In this document: positions 8,760 through 22,250 of the stretch, in pieces | Layout: each line of letters opens with the position of its first letter | Position numbering within the stretch: position 1 is the stretch's first letter | From: Gymnorhina tibicen | Lineage: Eukaryota > Chordata > Aves > Passeriformes > Artamidae | Direction: 5' to 3' | DNA: 64,000 bases | Assembly (NCBI GenBank): GCA_013399875.1 | Contig: VXAZ01010877.1 | Coordinates: 1,012,695 to 1,076,694, forward strand | Notes under the pieces: generated by a model | Told to the model about the DNA's origin: nothing | What the model saw: only the letters and a program-made list of their open reading frames with translations | The model's database searches: none | Translations under genes and position numbers: made by a program

Positions 8760-9080
8760 AGGGAAATATTTCAGCATATTGGAAATATTAATGTTGGCTT
8801 GTAGGAATTAATGTAATGGGTCATGGTTATTAACAACTTATAAAGGCTTAAATCAATATAAATTAATTTAATTATGATTTCTAATTGCATTATGCATGAT
8901 CAATTTGAAACACTACATTAAAGATAATTAGAGCAGGGTGCTAGTCACTAATCACTTCCCTAATAGCTTAATGAAAAGGAATGCCATGTATTACCTGTGG
9001 GGTGGACACATGAAATAATATAAATGCTTATTTTCCAATGGAAAATAATTGTACCTTTTAATAGATGTTTTAATCACTTT
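8760..9080. promoter_or_regulatory. AT-rich homeodomain/POU motif cluster (candidate enhancer)
   Basis: Right after CpG island D the sequence becomes very AT-rich and packed with TAAT/ATTA words, including AATTAATTTAATTATG, CTAATTGCATTATGCAT and AAGATAATTAGAG, plus a POU-like ATGCAT. GGAAATATT occurs twice (8762-8770 and 8781-8789). The order island, then dense homeodomain cluster, is a familiar arrangement near developmental regulators. Function and conservation are inference. Confidence 0.35.
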
Positions 9081-12000
9081 ATTGTAAGCACAGAATGGGT
9101 TTGGACTTTTTACATGGCCTTGGTTAAATTTTACTGGTGTTGATTGAAGTGCTGATGTATTATGAGTCCATCTATTGATGACCTGAAGGAAGACTAACTT
9201 TTATGTAAAAGTGTCATGCTGTCCTCAGAAGCTAGTGCCAGGAGGTCACAGTAGATGGAGGTCCTAGCTTAGCATAATGGGTTTAACATTTCCATGACAT
9301 CATCAGGGAATATGAAAGGGAGTCTAAGGATAATCAGAGTGGTCATTCAGAAGCAGAGTAAATATTTTATGAGGATATATAGAAGACAGGAAAGAAGGTT
9401 GTCAGAAAGGTGAATCTCTACTTCTTCGTGCTCTATAAAGAAGGTTTTTCACTTGGTACCAATTTTGATTGAAAACTCGTGTATTGTTAACAAAAAAAGA
9501 GGCAGATCATGACCGTTGGAGAGGTGAATTCTCTTTTAGTGGGTGATCTAAATAAATTTCTGTTCATGGTTGTCTTTAAGGGTTACAGATTATTTCTCTC
9601 TTACTTTTTAAAAATACATCCTTAATTGATTGTTTATTTGCCCTGCATATTGTCACTTACTCGGGGATTTGTTCCTACATTAACAATAAAAGTTCATTTA
9701 TTGTTAAAATTAAAAGCAACCAACATATATTAATGATTTGCAAATGGACACAGTGAGGCAGATTAACTGAAAATGCTTTCCCTGTGATTAGCTTTATTTT
9801 CTTATCTTTGCTTGATTACTGAAGCAGTACATGCAGCATACTTCTTGGTTAGACTCATCATATAATTCATAGCTTTCAGAGAAGTAATGTGTAATTAAGG
9901 AAACTGAGATTTGAGGAGAACAGTAAAGAACAGTAGCATGTAGTACTCACATTTGTCACAGCAAGACCTGTTTGAAGAATTTTCCTTCTTTTAAGGCCTG
10001 ATTGAGACCTAGAAGCTTTGGGACTCCTGAGGATAACACTATCTGAATAAAAAGGAGAAGTGAAAAGGAGAGCTAAAATGTCACCCAAGGAACATAGCCC
10101 TTTAAAGCTAAGTTATTAGGAACATACTGATTTTAGTACTGAACCACAATTGCAGACAACCGTGGATGGAAGGATTCCAAGGATATACAGCTTTTTTTCC
10201 ACAAAGATTCCTGTCTAAAAGTGCATAGCACAATAGCTGTCCCCCCACTCCACCACATCCTGCAGAGGGAAGGTAGAGGCAGAAATAAGCTTACTTTGCA
10301 TAAGAATTTCTAAGTATTTCAGTGAAATGGGACAAACTGCAGGATGAATCTGGTCATTCCCTCTGTTGTTCACAGTTTGAAATGATGTGGCCTCATACTG
10401 CCAAGATCCAGGGACAAGATATGAAAGCAATTTATGGAAAGGTTTTTAAAAGCACAGTTCTCCAAACAACAACAAAAAAATCCTCTGCAGAGGGCCTTGG
10501 CTCCTGAAAGGAAAGTTCTTATATACTGAAGTAGAAATAATTCTATATGGCATCTAACACCTCAAACTAAGGGTGGGATAATAACATGGTTTATAATGTC
10601 CCGATGACAAATGCCTGATAAATACCGGTGGAGACACATTCTTGTGGCTTCTGTGTCCCTTCAGCTCCAGTAGCTATTCCAGCTGTTGTGAATTTCTTGC
10701 ATTCTGATCTCTGCTTGAAATAAAATGATTTCCATGACTCAATCTTGTGTCATGAGTGAGGAGTCCCCAAGCATGAGTCTTCTGTAGCCAAAGAGCTCAC
10801 AAGGAGAAAAATAGTCCCCTGCATTTCATAAATTGGCCCAAGGATTAAACCCCGTATGTGAACTCAATGCCTTAATCTTCTCTGCCTTGAATAAATATTG
10901 CACCAGCCTATGTTTTTCCTTTCTGCACCAAAGTTGGGGAAGTCTGATCTACCAAAAGGTGCAAGTGAGGTACCAGCCGATACATCTACTTCTGAGAATA
11001 TTGATCTTCCTCTTTTTTTTTAAAGTACAAGCATAAAGAAAATGTTTGCTTTTGCAGGGGACCCTTGGTTAGAAAAGCCTCACCTCTACGTTGTTGGAGT
11101 GGCTGGATTGAGAGCTACATGGAGTCTGTGTTTTATGCTGGTTTTTTCATACAGCAATTGATTTTAGATAGCACTGCAAACCAAGGATGGGGCATGAGTG
11201 CTGTTTACATGCCAGGGAAAGGAATGAAAATAACTCTGTGAAATATAGTGACAACTGAAGCAAATATATTGCTTTGTAGCTGCAGAACTATCTCACTAAA
11301 CTAAATCCAGTTGTTAATAAAACAAATGCCTTAGTGGTTCAAACACATCTTTGCATGCTTTTGGAGACCTTCTGAATGATTGGCATATTTGCAACTGTGG
11401 CAATTCACCAGAGCCTTAAGAGTAATATTTGTAAATTTTAGCCCAAATTTTTTTTTTTGAATGCAAAATTGATTTTTTCCTCACCTAAAATTAATGGACA
11501 ATTTAAATTAATTTTAATAGTTATTTTTATAGCTTATAGCTATTCAAATAGTCTGTATTTTTAAAAAATACGTTTGCTGCCTGACATTTCAAGACTTCCC
11601 CTTTTCTCATGGATGGACTTTTTTACAAAATTCACTGACAGCTGCAGGCAAATATGTTAGCAGAAACTTTATTAAAGTCTTTATTTTTTAAATCTTCAAA
11701 ACTAAACCTGGAGGCTTTAGTTTTCAATAATAGAACTAAGCACATTTTGATCAGTGGCTATTCTAGTGCTATGCAGGTAAAATAATTGTGTCTGACCAGG
11801 TTGTCATTGTGATCTTGGTTGTGAGCTGTCACACTCGATGTGAATATGTTGGGTTGCAACGCTATAATTGAAAAAAATTTAAACTGTTCAAAGATTGTGT
11901 CACAGTATCAGCTAATTGGACACTGGGTACCATGATTTTTTGAAAATACCCAGGTTTGTGCTAGAGAAGTTTTTAAGTAATAGGAAATAAGGGAAAGTCT

Positions 12001-15000
12001 TTTCAGCATCCATGGGAGACTGAAGAAGATGATGCTCTTAGCATGTAATTAAATATTAATAATAGGGAGAGGTTGGACTTATTTTTATTCTCTAAAACAT
12101 TGTTAATAAGTTTCAGTCTGGCATTGAAAACATTAGGCACATTACTGTGTGTTTCACCTTTTTAACCCTGTTTTCATGTTTAAGTAAGCATATTTTAATA
12201 TGTTTAAATAAACATGTTTTTAAGGTTTTTTTGTGATTAGTGACAAAACCAATATGTATGTTAAATCAGTGCTGGGCTCAGGAGAGGAGCACATTCTTGT
12301 TCAGATTCATATATCACAAACTGAGTAAATCACGATAGCCACCAACAATTCCTTCTGTATTTGAACTGCACGTGGTTTGGTTGTCCATAATAAAGGACAA
12401 GAAAGTGGATTTTAATGTTATCCACAAAAAAATGTGTAGAAACATTAAAAAAATAAACGGGATTAGGAAACAGAAGAATATAATGACCTTCCTTACTCTC
12501 AATCATATGCTGCCAGATAAGTGTTTGAGTCTGAAAAATTGCACTAATGAAGCTATTTGAAGGCTTTTGTGGACAACTGCTTACTCTTTGAAGATTAAAT
12601 GAATGATGTTGATGTGATTAATCTTAGTACAGGGAGTGATGCAGCAGCCAGAAAATACCTTGGTGATTTTCATAATTAAACTGAATCAACATTTCAAAGA
12701 AATGCCAGTGTTATCACTTGTATATTAGAATTACATTCATTAGACAGAAGAAACAAATAATTTGAGCAAACAAGATTTTCCTTTTGGTGTACTGAGACTT
12801 CTGTCATGTCTCAGAGTATCTTACTATAAATCATCATTACTGTTTAATTTTATCCTTGCTTTTTCAGTTACTTTTTTTCTGTTTATTTTTTCTTAACCAT
12901 GCTAATGGTTCACTGTTACTTGCTTCCTGATTACTTATTTCACTATTAAATAGCCTTTCCTGGTTTTCCAGTTAAAATTGCCTGACCACTGTAGGGTTTC
13001 AAATCTTTGTCAGTGAAAAATAATATGAGTAGTTGCTGGTTTATGTGGATAAGGGACTCTGGCATCCCAATGATCTCTAGCTTTACAAGGTCTCATCTAT
13101 AAAGGACTGGACAAGCCGTGGATTATGGAGATGGCAACAGACTGCATAAGACTAAGAACACAAATAGTTGTTTACAGTGATCTATGGAAATAAGAGTTTG
13201 GGTCAGATTCTGCATGACTAACTCATTTCCTAAGAATCTTACATATTTCAGTAGGACTGCCCAAAGTAATATTCCTTAACAGCTGTTAAATTGGCAGAAT
13301 CTGGATTCACATAATTGAATCACCTTAAGTGGTCTTTCAGAGTGCCTGCTTAAAATACTTGAATAATATATGCACACTATTTCATAACGTAAGTGACTTA
13401 GGGTATTATATGTTTCCCAGCAAACATTCACAGACACATAGGTGGGCACACATATGCACATGTATACTCAAAGACAGAAAACTTGCCAACCTGCTAAACA
13501 GTTTTGGTAGGAGAAAAGCAACGAGCACGAAAATACAGTCAGCTGCTTCTTTAATGCAAATCCAAGTGAGGGTGTAAGGTTAATGATTTCTGCATCGACA
13601 CAAATTCACTGTGTTACTCCTCCTATCACCACTTCAGATTACTGAAAAGGTTGCTCTGTGACTTTTGGTAACCTTGATATTTACAGTGTACTTCTAGTTG
13701 TTGCACAATCTTTCCTTTCACAGTTGCTCAATATAAAAAAACCCCAGACTTCTTTAGTATAGTGGATGAAAACCTAGCTTTTCACCTTGAGGACCTCAAT
13801 TTTAGTTCATTCCATAATCTGAAATGGAATGAGCTTGATGGTGTCTACACAACCTCTAATGGGCAATGATCACCACAGCCACCAAGTGATAGTTTTTTCA
13901 CATATTCATTTTAAAAGCTGGACATGGACATGGAATGTCCACTGATCCCAAGGAAAAGATTTCTGTGTCACTGTCGAGATATGATATAAAGAAAGTGCTC
14001 CCTCTCCCCATCTGACCTTCAGTCCCTTCCCCTAGCCCTGTCTTTCTGCACAGCATACTTCATTTACCTGAGCTCATTCTTCCCATCCTGCCTCTCGCTT
14101 CTTCATACAAGAAACATTGTATTTGCTATCTTCCCATACATTATTTTGTCTATATCTTTTCCTGTTCTTCTTTATTCTGTGGTGTGTCCTTTAGGTCTGG
14201 CACTACTCGGCACTGTGCTTTGCGTGTGGCTTAATGCTTGTTCCTTTCTCTCAGAATAAATGTGATTACCACCACCAGCAAGGCACCTGCAGGGGGCAGA
14301 TCCCAAGGTACCTTCTGTAATTAATGGTCTGAAAGTGAATCTGATGAAATTCGTGTGTTGCCTGATTTCATATGCACATCTATCATGCTGGGTGGCATCT
14401 CTGTATTTATCAGTCATCACAGAGTGAACCTTGTGACCAAAGAAAATGGTCATTGTGCCGTACATTCCTCTCACCTACCTTTAACCATAAGAGACAAATT
14501 GCCTAGTCTGAGCTAACAGATTTCTGCTGTTCATGAATAGAGAGGTGGGCATCTCTGAATGGAGATTTATTTCACCTGAAGACAACTGATTGTGATAGCT
14601 GAGCTGAGTAGCTCTCTGGAGGTGCCTATCCTTTTCATGGCACTAGCACAGACATGAAGCCTCAGCTAATTAACCAGCCTTGGAGAGCTGTACCTCCTCA
14701 CCTCGTCTTTGTGGCCAGGTCTACATGAATTTCAGGTGGGTCTTAAAAGAGTATGGGAAAACAGGGAGTCTGTTCATTCAGGAATTTGTTTTGGCTGCAG
14801 ATGTGTGAACATGAGAATGACTTCATAGTCATTCATGTGGAAGGAACCACAGCAGATTGGTTGGTTGGGCTAGAAATTTCCCTCGCCTTCTCAGAGATCC
14901 AGCTTGATTTCTTTGCTTTAAGTGGGATGGTAGAGAGGACAGGAGAGAAAAGGTGGATAAAAAGAGGAGGTGTCATCTACCCCCAAGGTCAATAGCAAAA

Positions 15001-18000
15001 TGTATTTTGTATGACTGTATATTTAGCTGTTTTTAAATTTTTGTTATTTACTTCTACTTTTAAAAATTAATGCAGTGGGCATCCCTCATGGTATTTCAGA
15101 TATTTTAAATACAGTTTACCTTTTTCTCCTCTCCCTTTCTCACCGTGAACTTGACCTAGGGCGGCACGATCCCAGCAGAAGGCCTAGGTCAGATCAAGGC
15201 TGAGCACAATGCAGTGTACACGCTGCCAACGTGAGGGTACTGGTCCTGGTCAGGATGGTGCTGCACCATTGGGCCTGAGAGTTTGAGGTGATTATCTGGC
15301 AAAGGTACAGGAAAGGAAAAGTAGCTGAGATAGTTAGCCATGACAGGCAGCTCCCACAGACAGGTGGCAAGGAAGCAACAACAGAGAGTGGGTGTAAGAG
15401 CAGTATTAATCTTCTGTTATACCATGCTAGCTGCATGGATATCATCAATTCCTTTTGTGTAGATACAGTAATACTGATTTCTTCCTTTGGGACAGAACAA
15501 TTAATTAGGGTGAGATTCCCTTCAGCTGGCTTTAGACATTCAAAAAATAGGCATTGAACCTGAACTGTTTGTTCAAGGTCTCTTTGGAGTCAGTGTAAAG
15601 ATATAACACCTCATGGGAATTCAGTCCACCTCTGAACAAGTATCTCATGCAGGATAGATTAATCCCTCCTTGGAGGTACCTATTTCTCTTCATTTTTAGA
15701 GGGCTACAGCTAGGGAGAATCAATCCTTTTCCTCCTGTAAAATATTTATGTGATTTCAATAGTCATCTGACCATAAAAAAGGCAGGCAGGAGCATATTGT
15801 ATGACACAGAGGCGTTGTATGCATACACCAATATACATCCATGGGCATTCATAGGGCTCCAGGAGCCAGAAATGGTACAGGGCCTTAAGCCTGTTCATTT
15901 GGGGGAGCAACACTATGAAACAGGTCCAGTGGAGAAAATTTAAAGGCAAAACCTGCTTCTTCTGTTGGAGATTTCCAGTTTATTTCTTCCCTGTCAGAAA
16001 CTGGGAAGACTACATTTTCAGACTTTTGAGAAACAGACAGATTGGAGAGGGTGGTAATTACAGGTGAGCCTTTATTAACCCCTGACAAACTGCTCTTGTA
16101 AACAGGAGTTGTAATGACTATTGGTTGAACCACACTATTTGTAAAAAATATTTACTAAGTATGGATAGAAAGAGTTTTAACAATGAAAGCAATGAAAGCA
16201 TCATCAGAAATAAACATTTTAAAAAGTTTAAAGACATGTTCCTACCCATCATACATAAACACCATGCTCATAAAAGCAAGGAAAAGGGTAATAAGGAATA
16301 TCTTTTACTTTACTTTCCCTGTGTAATGAACACTCATAATAAACAAGAAAGATACAGCATATAAACCTTAATTTTGAGCTAGTTGTTCCTGAGGTTCCTT
16401 TATGTATCACTTTAAAGTATAATACACATCTTTATTTCTACCTGTTTTTAAAGGTATGAACAAATAATGTACCTAAAAAGACATTGTTTTATAACTGGCT
16501 TGTGATAGAATATTTATGGTAGTTGTTTATCCATAATAATGTTGTATATTTAACCCAAAGATGAAAAAGTACAACATTGTTGGCTTAATGTAAAACTATG
16601 TGTTTTTAAGGTTTACATTTCAGTATTAATAATTAATGAGTAAACAGATGATTTTGTTTCCTTTTTAAAAGAGCTTTCTAGGATAGTTACATTTCAAAAT
16701 TACTGAAGAGCTAGTTTTTAGGTGTTTAACTGTAAAATGTTTTGTGATGAAATACAGATGGCTTTATTTTTTATAATAGTCCTTAGTCACATTAAGTGGT
16801 ACTACTAAAAGTTTTTCTATTCCAGACCTTCAAATGCCTTTCATAAGTGACGATATGGAAGTTTCAGACAGACTAGTGAGATATGATTCTGTTTATTGGA
16901 TCAGGAAATTCAAAGATCTTGGTTACGTTTCCTTCTGAGGTGCCAAGTGCCGCTGGAGAGGTGGTAGGGTAACCAAGACATCTATTTTGTGTGTTGGACT
17001 GACAAATACAAACCAGGACCTGTGTACTTGACTTATCAAGGCCAGGAGTGATATCTTATGCTGTCTGGAATGGCACTGGATGCTATATTTAGGAAAAGGA
17101 GTTCCTCACTGATGTAAATCCATTGATTTTATGGAGAGATGACTTGCACCCTTGAAGTTGCCTTTCTCAATGATAAAGGGAATCTAGAGTGACTTGTCCA
17201 GTCATGGGCATTTAAGCTGTAAAAGTAAAGTTAGGTGAGCTGAATTTTACTTTCGAGATCCAAGTCCAAAACCTACTGCTCTAATCTTCTGTTCAATTTC
17301 CAGTTCGTCCTGGGAGGCCCATAAAATATTTAAGTTTCTAATTTCTGTTCTTCTCCTGAATTTCATAGAAAAGGTGGGTAACAAAGTTAGCATTTAGGAC
17401 CATAAATTGATAGACCTCCAGCACCAAAACCAGCCGTGTATTGATGTCATACCACCAGAACAAGGAGCTTTAATACTTTACTGCTGTTAAGTGTGTCTGT
17501 TAAAACACAACTGGAATTGATCCTGCTGTTCTCTCTAAGAAAGTCTTATCATTAGGATACTCATATAAGATTTGGGTTCAGGACTCATTTCAGCTTGAGA
17601 TGACTTGAGGTTTAGTTCTGTTGTCCATGAATAAGCCCCTAGTGCTATTTCAAACATGCCAGGTTTATCTGTCTGCAGAGCTGGTGGACATAACACAGGA
17701 ACTAAATAGACCTAGGGTGTCAACCAAAGGGCAGCTGGAGGCCTACCCTGTACATATTTACAACTCCAGATGCCTATATATAGGCAACTGGATGAATCTC
17801 CTAACATCAGTGTATAAACTTCAGAGGGAGGCAATGGTATAGCCAAATTCTGTGGCTGACGTTTCATAGCTGCTATCTTTATGTGAGTCTGCTCCCGGTA
17901 GGCAAACTCTCTGGACTGCTCTTTGGTGCCTAGTTTTCTCCACTAATCAATTAGGAAGCCTAAGCACCCAATTTAGGCAGTCGGTGACTGCCTAATTAAT

Positions 18001-18544
18001 GTTCTTAATTTTCCTAACTCCTGAAAGGGATTTAGGAGATGATATAACTCTTTGAGACTGTGCCCAAGCAGCCAGCACTTCATTATCAAAATTATCCAAG
18101 AGTCTAAAATCTGCTTCTGGACAATCTGATAACTACCTAAATCCTGATCCCCATGATATATAACAGATGCCTACACAGTCTTTGGATTTTGTTATTTTAT
18201 CCAACACATGTATTGTATATGTAATGCGATAGGAATAGGTTTAACTCCTGATATACCTTGCCAAGTTCTGTGGCCCTGTAAATAACTGGGGGATGCCAAG
18301 CCCTTCAGGATTTGTTGCATAAAAGTAGAATAGAGCATATGCTTTAAGTTTAGTGTGAACTTGTTTTCATTTAAAGGTAGAAAATTCTGATTCAATTTAT
18401 TCTGTTTTGTTAAGGATTTGAAACTGCATCTCTCACCAAAATGTTCTAAGCATCAGGCTAGTAGATTTTCTGGGGTTGGCTGCTCACAGCCTCTCCTTGT
18501 GAGATGTGATGTTCCACTTCACAGAGAGTGATTAAATATTCATT
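9081..18544. other. Gene desert, no gene or young repeat recognised
   Basis: About 9.4 kb of AT-rich, CpG-poor sequence. All open frames are under about 100 codons and look random. An inverted repeat at 9680-9707 is listed separately. Several stretches (for example near 15560, 17100-17160 and 17940-18000) contain words reminiscent of decayed amniote repeats, such as GGCACCTAA-like and GAAGTCAGTG-like phrases, but none is clear enough to assign. I see no exon, splice pair or promoter. Confidence 0.5.
9680..9707. repeat. Perfect 11-bp inverted repeat
   Basis: TTAACAATAAA at 9680-9690 and TTTATTGTTAA at 9697-9707 are exact reverse complements around a 6-base loop. Each arm contains ACAAT/ATTGT, a SOX-type core. 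It could be a chance foldback in AT-rich DNA or a paired SOX site. Confidence 0.7.
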
Positions 18545-18589
18545 AAGCTGGTGAAAGAACAAGCTTCTCAGAAGACAGAAAGAGTCTGG

Positions 18590-18850
18590 TACTTAAGGCA
18601 GTCACCTGGGAAAAAGGGAGATCTGGATTCCAGTCACTGCTGTAATGATTACTTAGTATTAAATACATACACTGGTTCACGAACTGGAACCCAGCTTCTT
18701 TTTTCTCGTGGGGAGGGGGGTTGACTATCAAGTACTTCGCACTTTCTGTCTGTTCCAGTGATTACTTAATTATCCAGGAAAGCTGTGGCTGGGGAGAACA
18801 AGCACTTCTCTAGGAGGTGGGAGATTGTAGTTCCATGTGGCAAAGAAAAC
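18590..18850. repeat. Possible relic of an ancient tRNA-derived foldback repeat
   Basis: The phrase around 18597-18640 (GTCACCTGGGAAAAAGGGAG, then ATCTGGATTCCAGTCACTGC) resembles the tRNA-like head of old amniote SINE-type repeats, which read roughly as cacctgggagacctggattcaaatccctgct. A partly antisense phrase follows at 18675-18695. The resemblance is by eye and the copy is very diverged. Confidence 0.25.
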
Positions 18851-19971
18851 TAAGTGTGCATTTCTTAGGCCCTTTTATCATCCAAAAGCTAGAAGAGGAA
18901 CGGAACCCCCATTCGTTAGGGAGTAAAATGCTGTAATTCAGGACTTTAGAATCATGGAATCCCAAGTGGAAGACAGCATCTCCTCTAATTCAAAAGTAAG
19001 TTGCAGCACAGGGGGAAGGTTTAAGGCATATACTTAATCTTGACATTTCCTGAAGTGCTTCCTTGCCTAGCATGTCTTTGTGGATTCCATCTTTTCCATA
19101 CAATCTATAAGGAAACAGACATCTAACTCAGGACTGCAGATTTTGCTGCAACAGTACATCTGTTGGACAGGTGTTACGATATTTAACTAAAATCCCTTTC
19201 AGATCTGTCCTCTAAGGTAAAATTCTCAAAGACATTTCGCATTGCTTTCATAACTCCTCTTGAAGTCAGTGTAGATTTTACCAAGGACTTAAGAAGGGGC
19301 AGACCTGTACCAGCAGAGATATCTTTTATGCCTCATTTTCCCCATGCAATTTCAAAAGGAAAAAGAATATAGATCATGCTAAACACGTTTCCAGGATCAT
19401 TTAATTCTTGATACAGACAATGGATTCTGTTTCTGATTTTTTTTTAAACATGTATGCTTCTATGCTGACAAATATAAAGTTATGTACACTGATGTGAATA
19501 ATTTGAGCTTCTAATCTGCCCCATGGAGACGTGGCCATCATTTATCAACAGATGACCTAGGAACTTTCAGGGTTATGCTGCATGGGGTGAATCTGAGCAT
19601 TAAGTTATGTCTATGAACTTGCTAATCCTGGACCCAAATTACCCATATCTGCCCAAGAAAACACCTACTGGATGTTGAAAACTTCTGGCAGTAGACAGTG
19701 AGAGAAACAAAAGAAAAATAAATATTGACTCCCTTATAGAACACATTGAAAAAGAATTCAAAAAGCCAACCAGACAAATCTTTGCCATGTCACAATATGA
19801 ACCAGAGTTAAATTTTCACCTGGAAAAATAAACAACTGGTTTTCCTTGTCTCAGAAAGAAGATGGAAGCAGTGATTTGGGAAAAAGAGGGGACTAGATTG
19901 ATTTCTGCATAAAGATAAATCAAAGCAGACCTTAAATAACCCCTTTTCGTGTTTTAAATTTTCTCCTTGCT

Positions 19972-20000
19972 TTCTCTCTCTCTCTCTCCCTCTCTCTCCT
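19972..20000 (+). repeat. (TC)n microsatellite
   Basis: A run of TC dinucleotides interrupted by one or two extra C residues, continuing into a pyrimidine-rich stretch to about 20100. It is likely length-variable. Confidence 0.85.
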
Positions 20001-21889
20001 TCCTGCCTACCATTAATCCTTTACTGTTTCCTTTTATCTTTGATTTCTTCCCTCTTTCCCTTCTGCTGCTTTTGCTTCCTTCCTGCACTCTTATCCCTCT
20101 ATCCAACCACAGGCATTCCAGACTCACTTGCACAGAATATTCCTCAAAATCATCCTTAAATGAAGGATTTGGCTGCAAACTCACAGCTACTTCTTCCTGT
20201 CCCAACAGAACAAAATATTTATCCAGAAAGGCATGATAGGAAAGCTAGGATCCTCTGTCTCTGAAAATACAGTCTTTGAACTTTTCAGCCAGAGGAAGTT
20301 TTCTGTTGGCTATCACTTATGAAAAACTGTTGGCTTTGTTCATTTTTGTTCTTATTCGCTAAAGTTCAACAACGTAAAAGAAATATCTGGGCCTTGATCC
20401 TTGAATCTATTGAAAGCACAAAGGAGAAAGAGGGGACTAGAAAGGAAAACTATTAGGTTACACTAAGTGTGTACTCTTCCAGACTGAAAGAGAGCAAGAT
20501 TAAGGATGAGATGTGGATAGGATGAGGCAAGAGATACAGAAATTCTCCCTAAAGCCTCTGTACTTGTCTGCTGCTAATAACCCTTTTTCAGCTTCAACAT
20601 GCCGGCAGCTCTCTGCAGTACCTGCCTTTCTAAAAAATAAAAGGATAGAAGACATTTTAAATAATTCCAAATTTAGTCATGTTAAGCAAAAAGAAGTGAA
20701 GGAATGAGAAGCCAGCAAGCAAGTGGGTTCCTTGGTGTGGCTCACTCTGAGGGGGTAGCCGGCACTATATTGGCCAGTATTCCACTCCTGCCCTGGCATC
20801 TGAGGTTCATGTTCCAGTTAGCCCCAAAACTGGGAAGTACTCAGGGATGCTGCTAGGTCACGTTTTAATTAAAATTCAGAAGATTCTTGGAACACATTGG
20901 GAAGCTCACAAAATAATTTTACTTGTAACTGTTTTACTATTGTCCCTGTTCCTCTTCATTAAGCCTCCCTCTTCTAACTAAGGAATCAGAGACAGGTCTC
21001 TCACCTTGCAAAGCAAAGCCTCGTCTCCACCACGACATGGTGATGGTCATTTTAAAGGAGTCACTCTAAATTATTTTATTAATGTCAGACTGTTCCTGTA
21101 TGTGTGCAGCCAATGCAATTGTATGGAAGAAAAATCCATCAAGGCCTTTAAAGCACCAGAGATAGCACTTCTGTTTCTACATTTCTGTTTCAGTTTCTGG
21201 CACTCAGTCTAACATCAAAAGAGGAGCTACTGATCCTCTGCAGTGTCACTAGGACAGACAGTCAATAAAGTCTGTCCTTCAAAAAAGTTGCTTGAGTGTC
21301 AGAAGTCTGGGTAAGGTGTCCTGCTCTGGCATGCAGAGTGGCCAAAGAAAGATAATTAGACACTTATTTAGGGATTCATGAGAGACTTCATTCTGATTTC
21401 TGTGATGTCAGTGGCAATCAGTAGGAAGGGGGCAACAAGGGGCAATTATGTATCGGATTGCTTTCTCTTGAGTACTTATATATCAGCTCTTCAATTAGCA
21501 ACAAAATGGCGGGTTTGAAGCTCTTCATGGAGCAGAAAAGGAAGTATTCCACAGCCTTCTCAGTCTGAGGGTAAGAATTTATAGATATGCATGCCCTAAT
21601 TGTGCCCTTTGGATCTACTCCAGAAGGAAAGTTGTGAACACACACACTGAATATACACCTATGGGGTGGAGGATCTTCTCAGGGTGAGACCACAGGCTGG
21701 GGTGCACATAGAACCTCGCCATTCCACACCTGGCTGGGTAATTTAGGACCAGAATTGTTGTATAACCTGGTTAAGTGATTTAGCCACCAGACTAGTGTGT
21801 AATAGTTAGGAATCACAGGGGTACTGTACTCATCAGAGCCCAAACAGTCAGTCTGAACAGGTCTAGCAAATCTGGTTCTTCTGGGAACT

Positions 21890-21905
21890 TCTCTCTCTCT
21901 CTCTC
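21890..21905 (+). repeat. Short (CT)n run
   Basis: About eight CT units in otherwise ordinary sequence. Confidence 0.8.
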
Positions 21906-21968
21906 CTATTAGCATTCCGAAGTGCTGATAGACACAAAGCTGCATTCTGAAATGTCATCCCAGTTGGG

Positions 21969-21988
21969 AAAAAAAAAAAAAAAAAAAA
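21969..21988 (+). repeat. Poly-A run of about 20
   Basis: An uninterrupted run of about 20 A residues, preceded by GTTGGG and followed by GACAATAAAAAAGG. It could be the tail of a decayed retrocopy, but nothing recognisable lies upstream and no flanking target duplication is evident. Simple homopolymer is the safer call. Confidence 0.8.
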
Positions 21989-22202
21989 GACAATAAAAAA
22001 GGTGACTTAGTACACCTAGCAGTGTTATACTGCTATACTATCTTATAAGCATTTAAGAAACCCACACACTGTTAATTCTAAACAACCTAAATCTAAACAA
22101 TTGAAGTCTATGAAGCCTGTCTTGGGACTGCATGAAATTTATTTTTCTTCTGGTAATTTTCTTAATAGCATTTAAGACATTAGTCACTATAGCCTAGTCA
22201 GA

Positions 22203-22250
22203 GCTCCTGATACTCTGGAGATGCTCCTGATACTCTGGAGACACTCCTGA
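22203..22250 (+). repeat. 20-bp tandem duplication, about 2.4 copies
   Basis: GCTCCTGATACTCTGGAGAT at 22203-22222 is repeated at 22223-22242 with one change at the last base, followed by a partial third copy (ACTCCTGA). The near identity suggests recent slippage. Confidence 0.85.

Noticed and set aside
8006..8811. Frames of 171-223 codons on both strands of CpG island D
   Set aside because: They are GC-driven open frames; the translations are Pro/Gly/Arg-rich and mutually overlapping.
19954..20236. Opposite frames rich in Ser/Leu/Phe and Lys/Glu/Arg
   Set aside because: They are translations of the CT-rich simple repeat and its complement.
21969..21988. Poly-A tail of a processed retrogene
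   Set aside because: No coding or LINE-like sequence precedes it and no target-site duplication is evident; a homopolymer is sufficient explanation.
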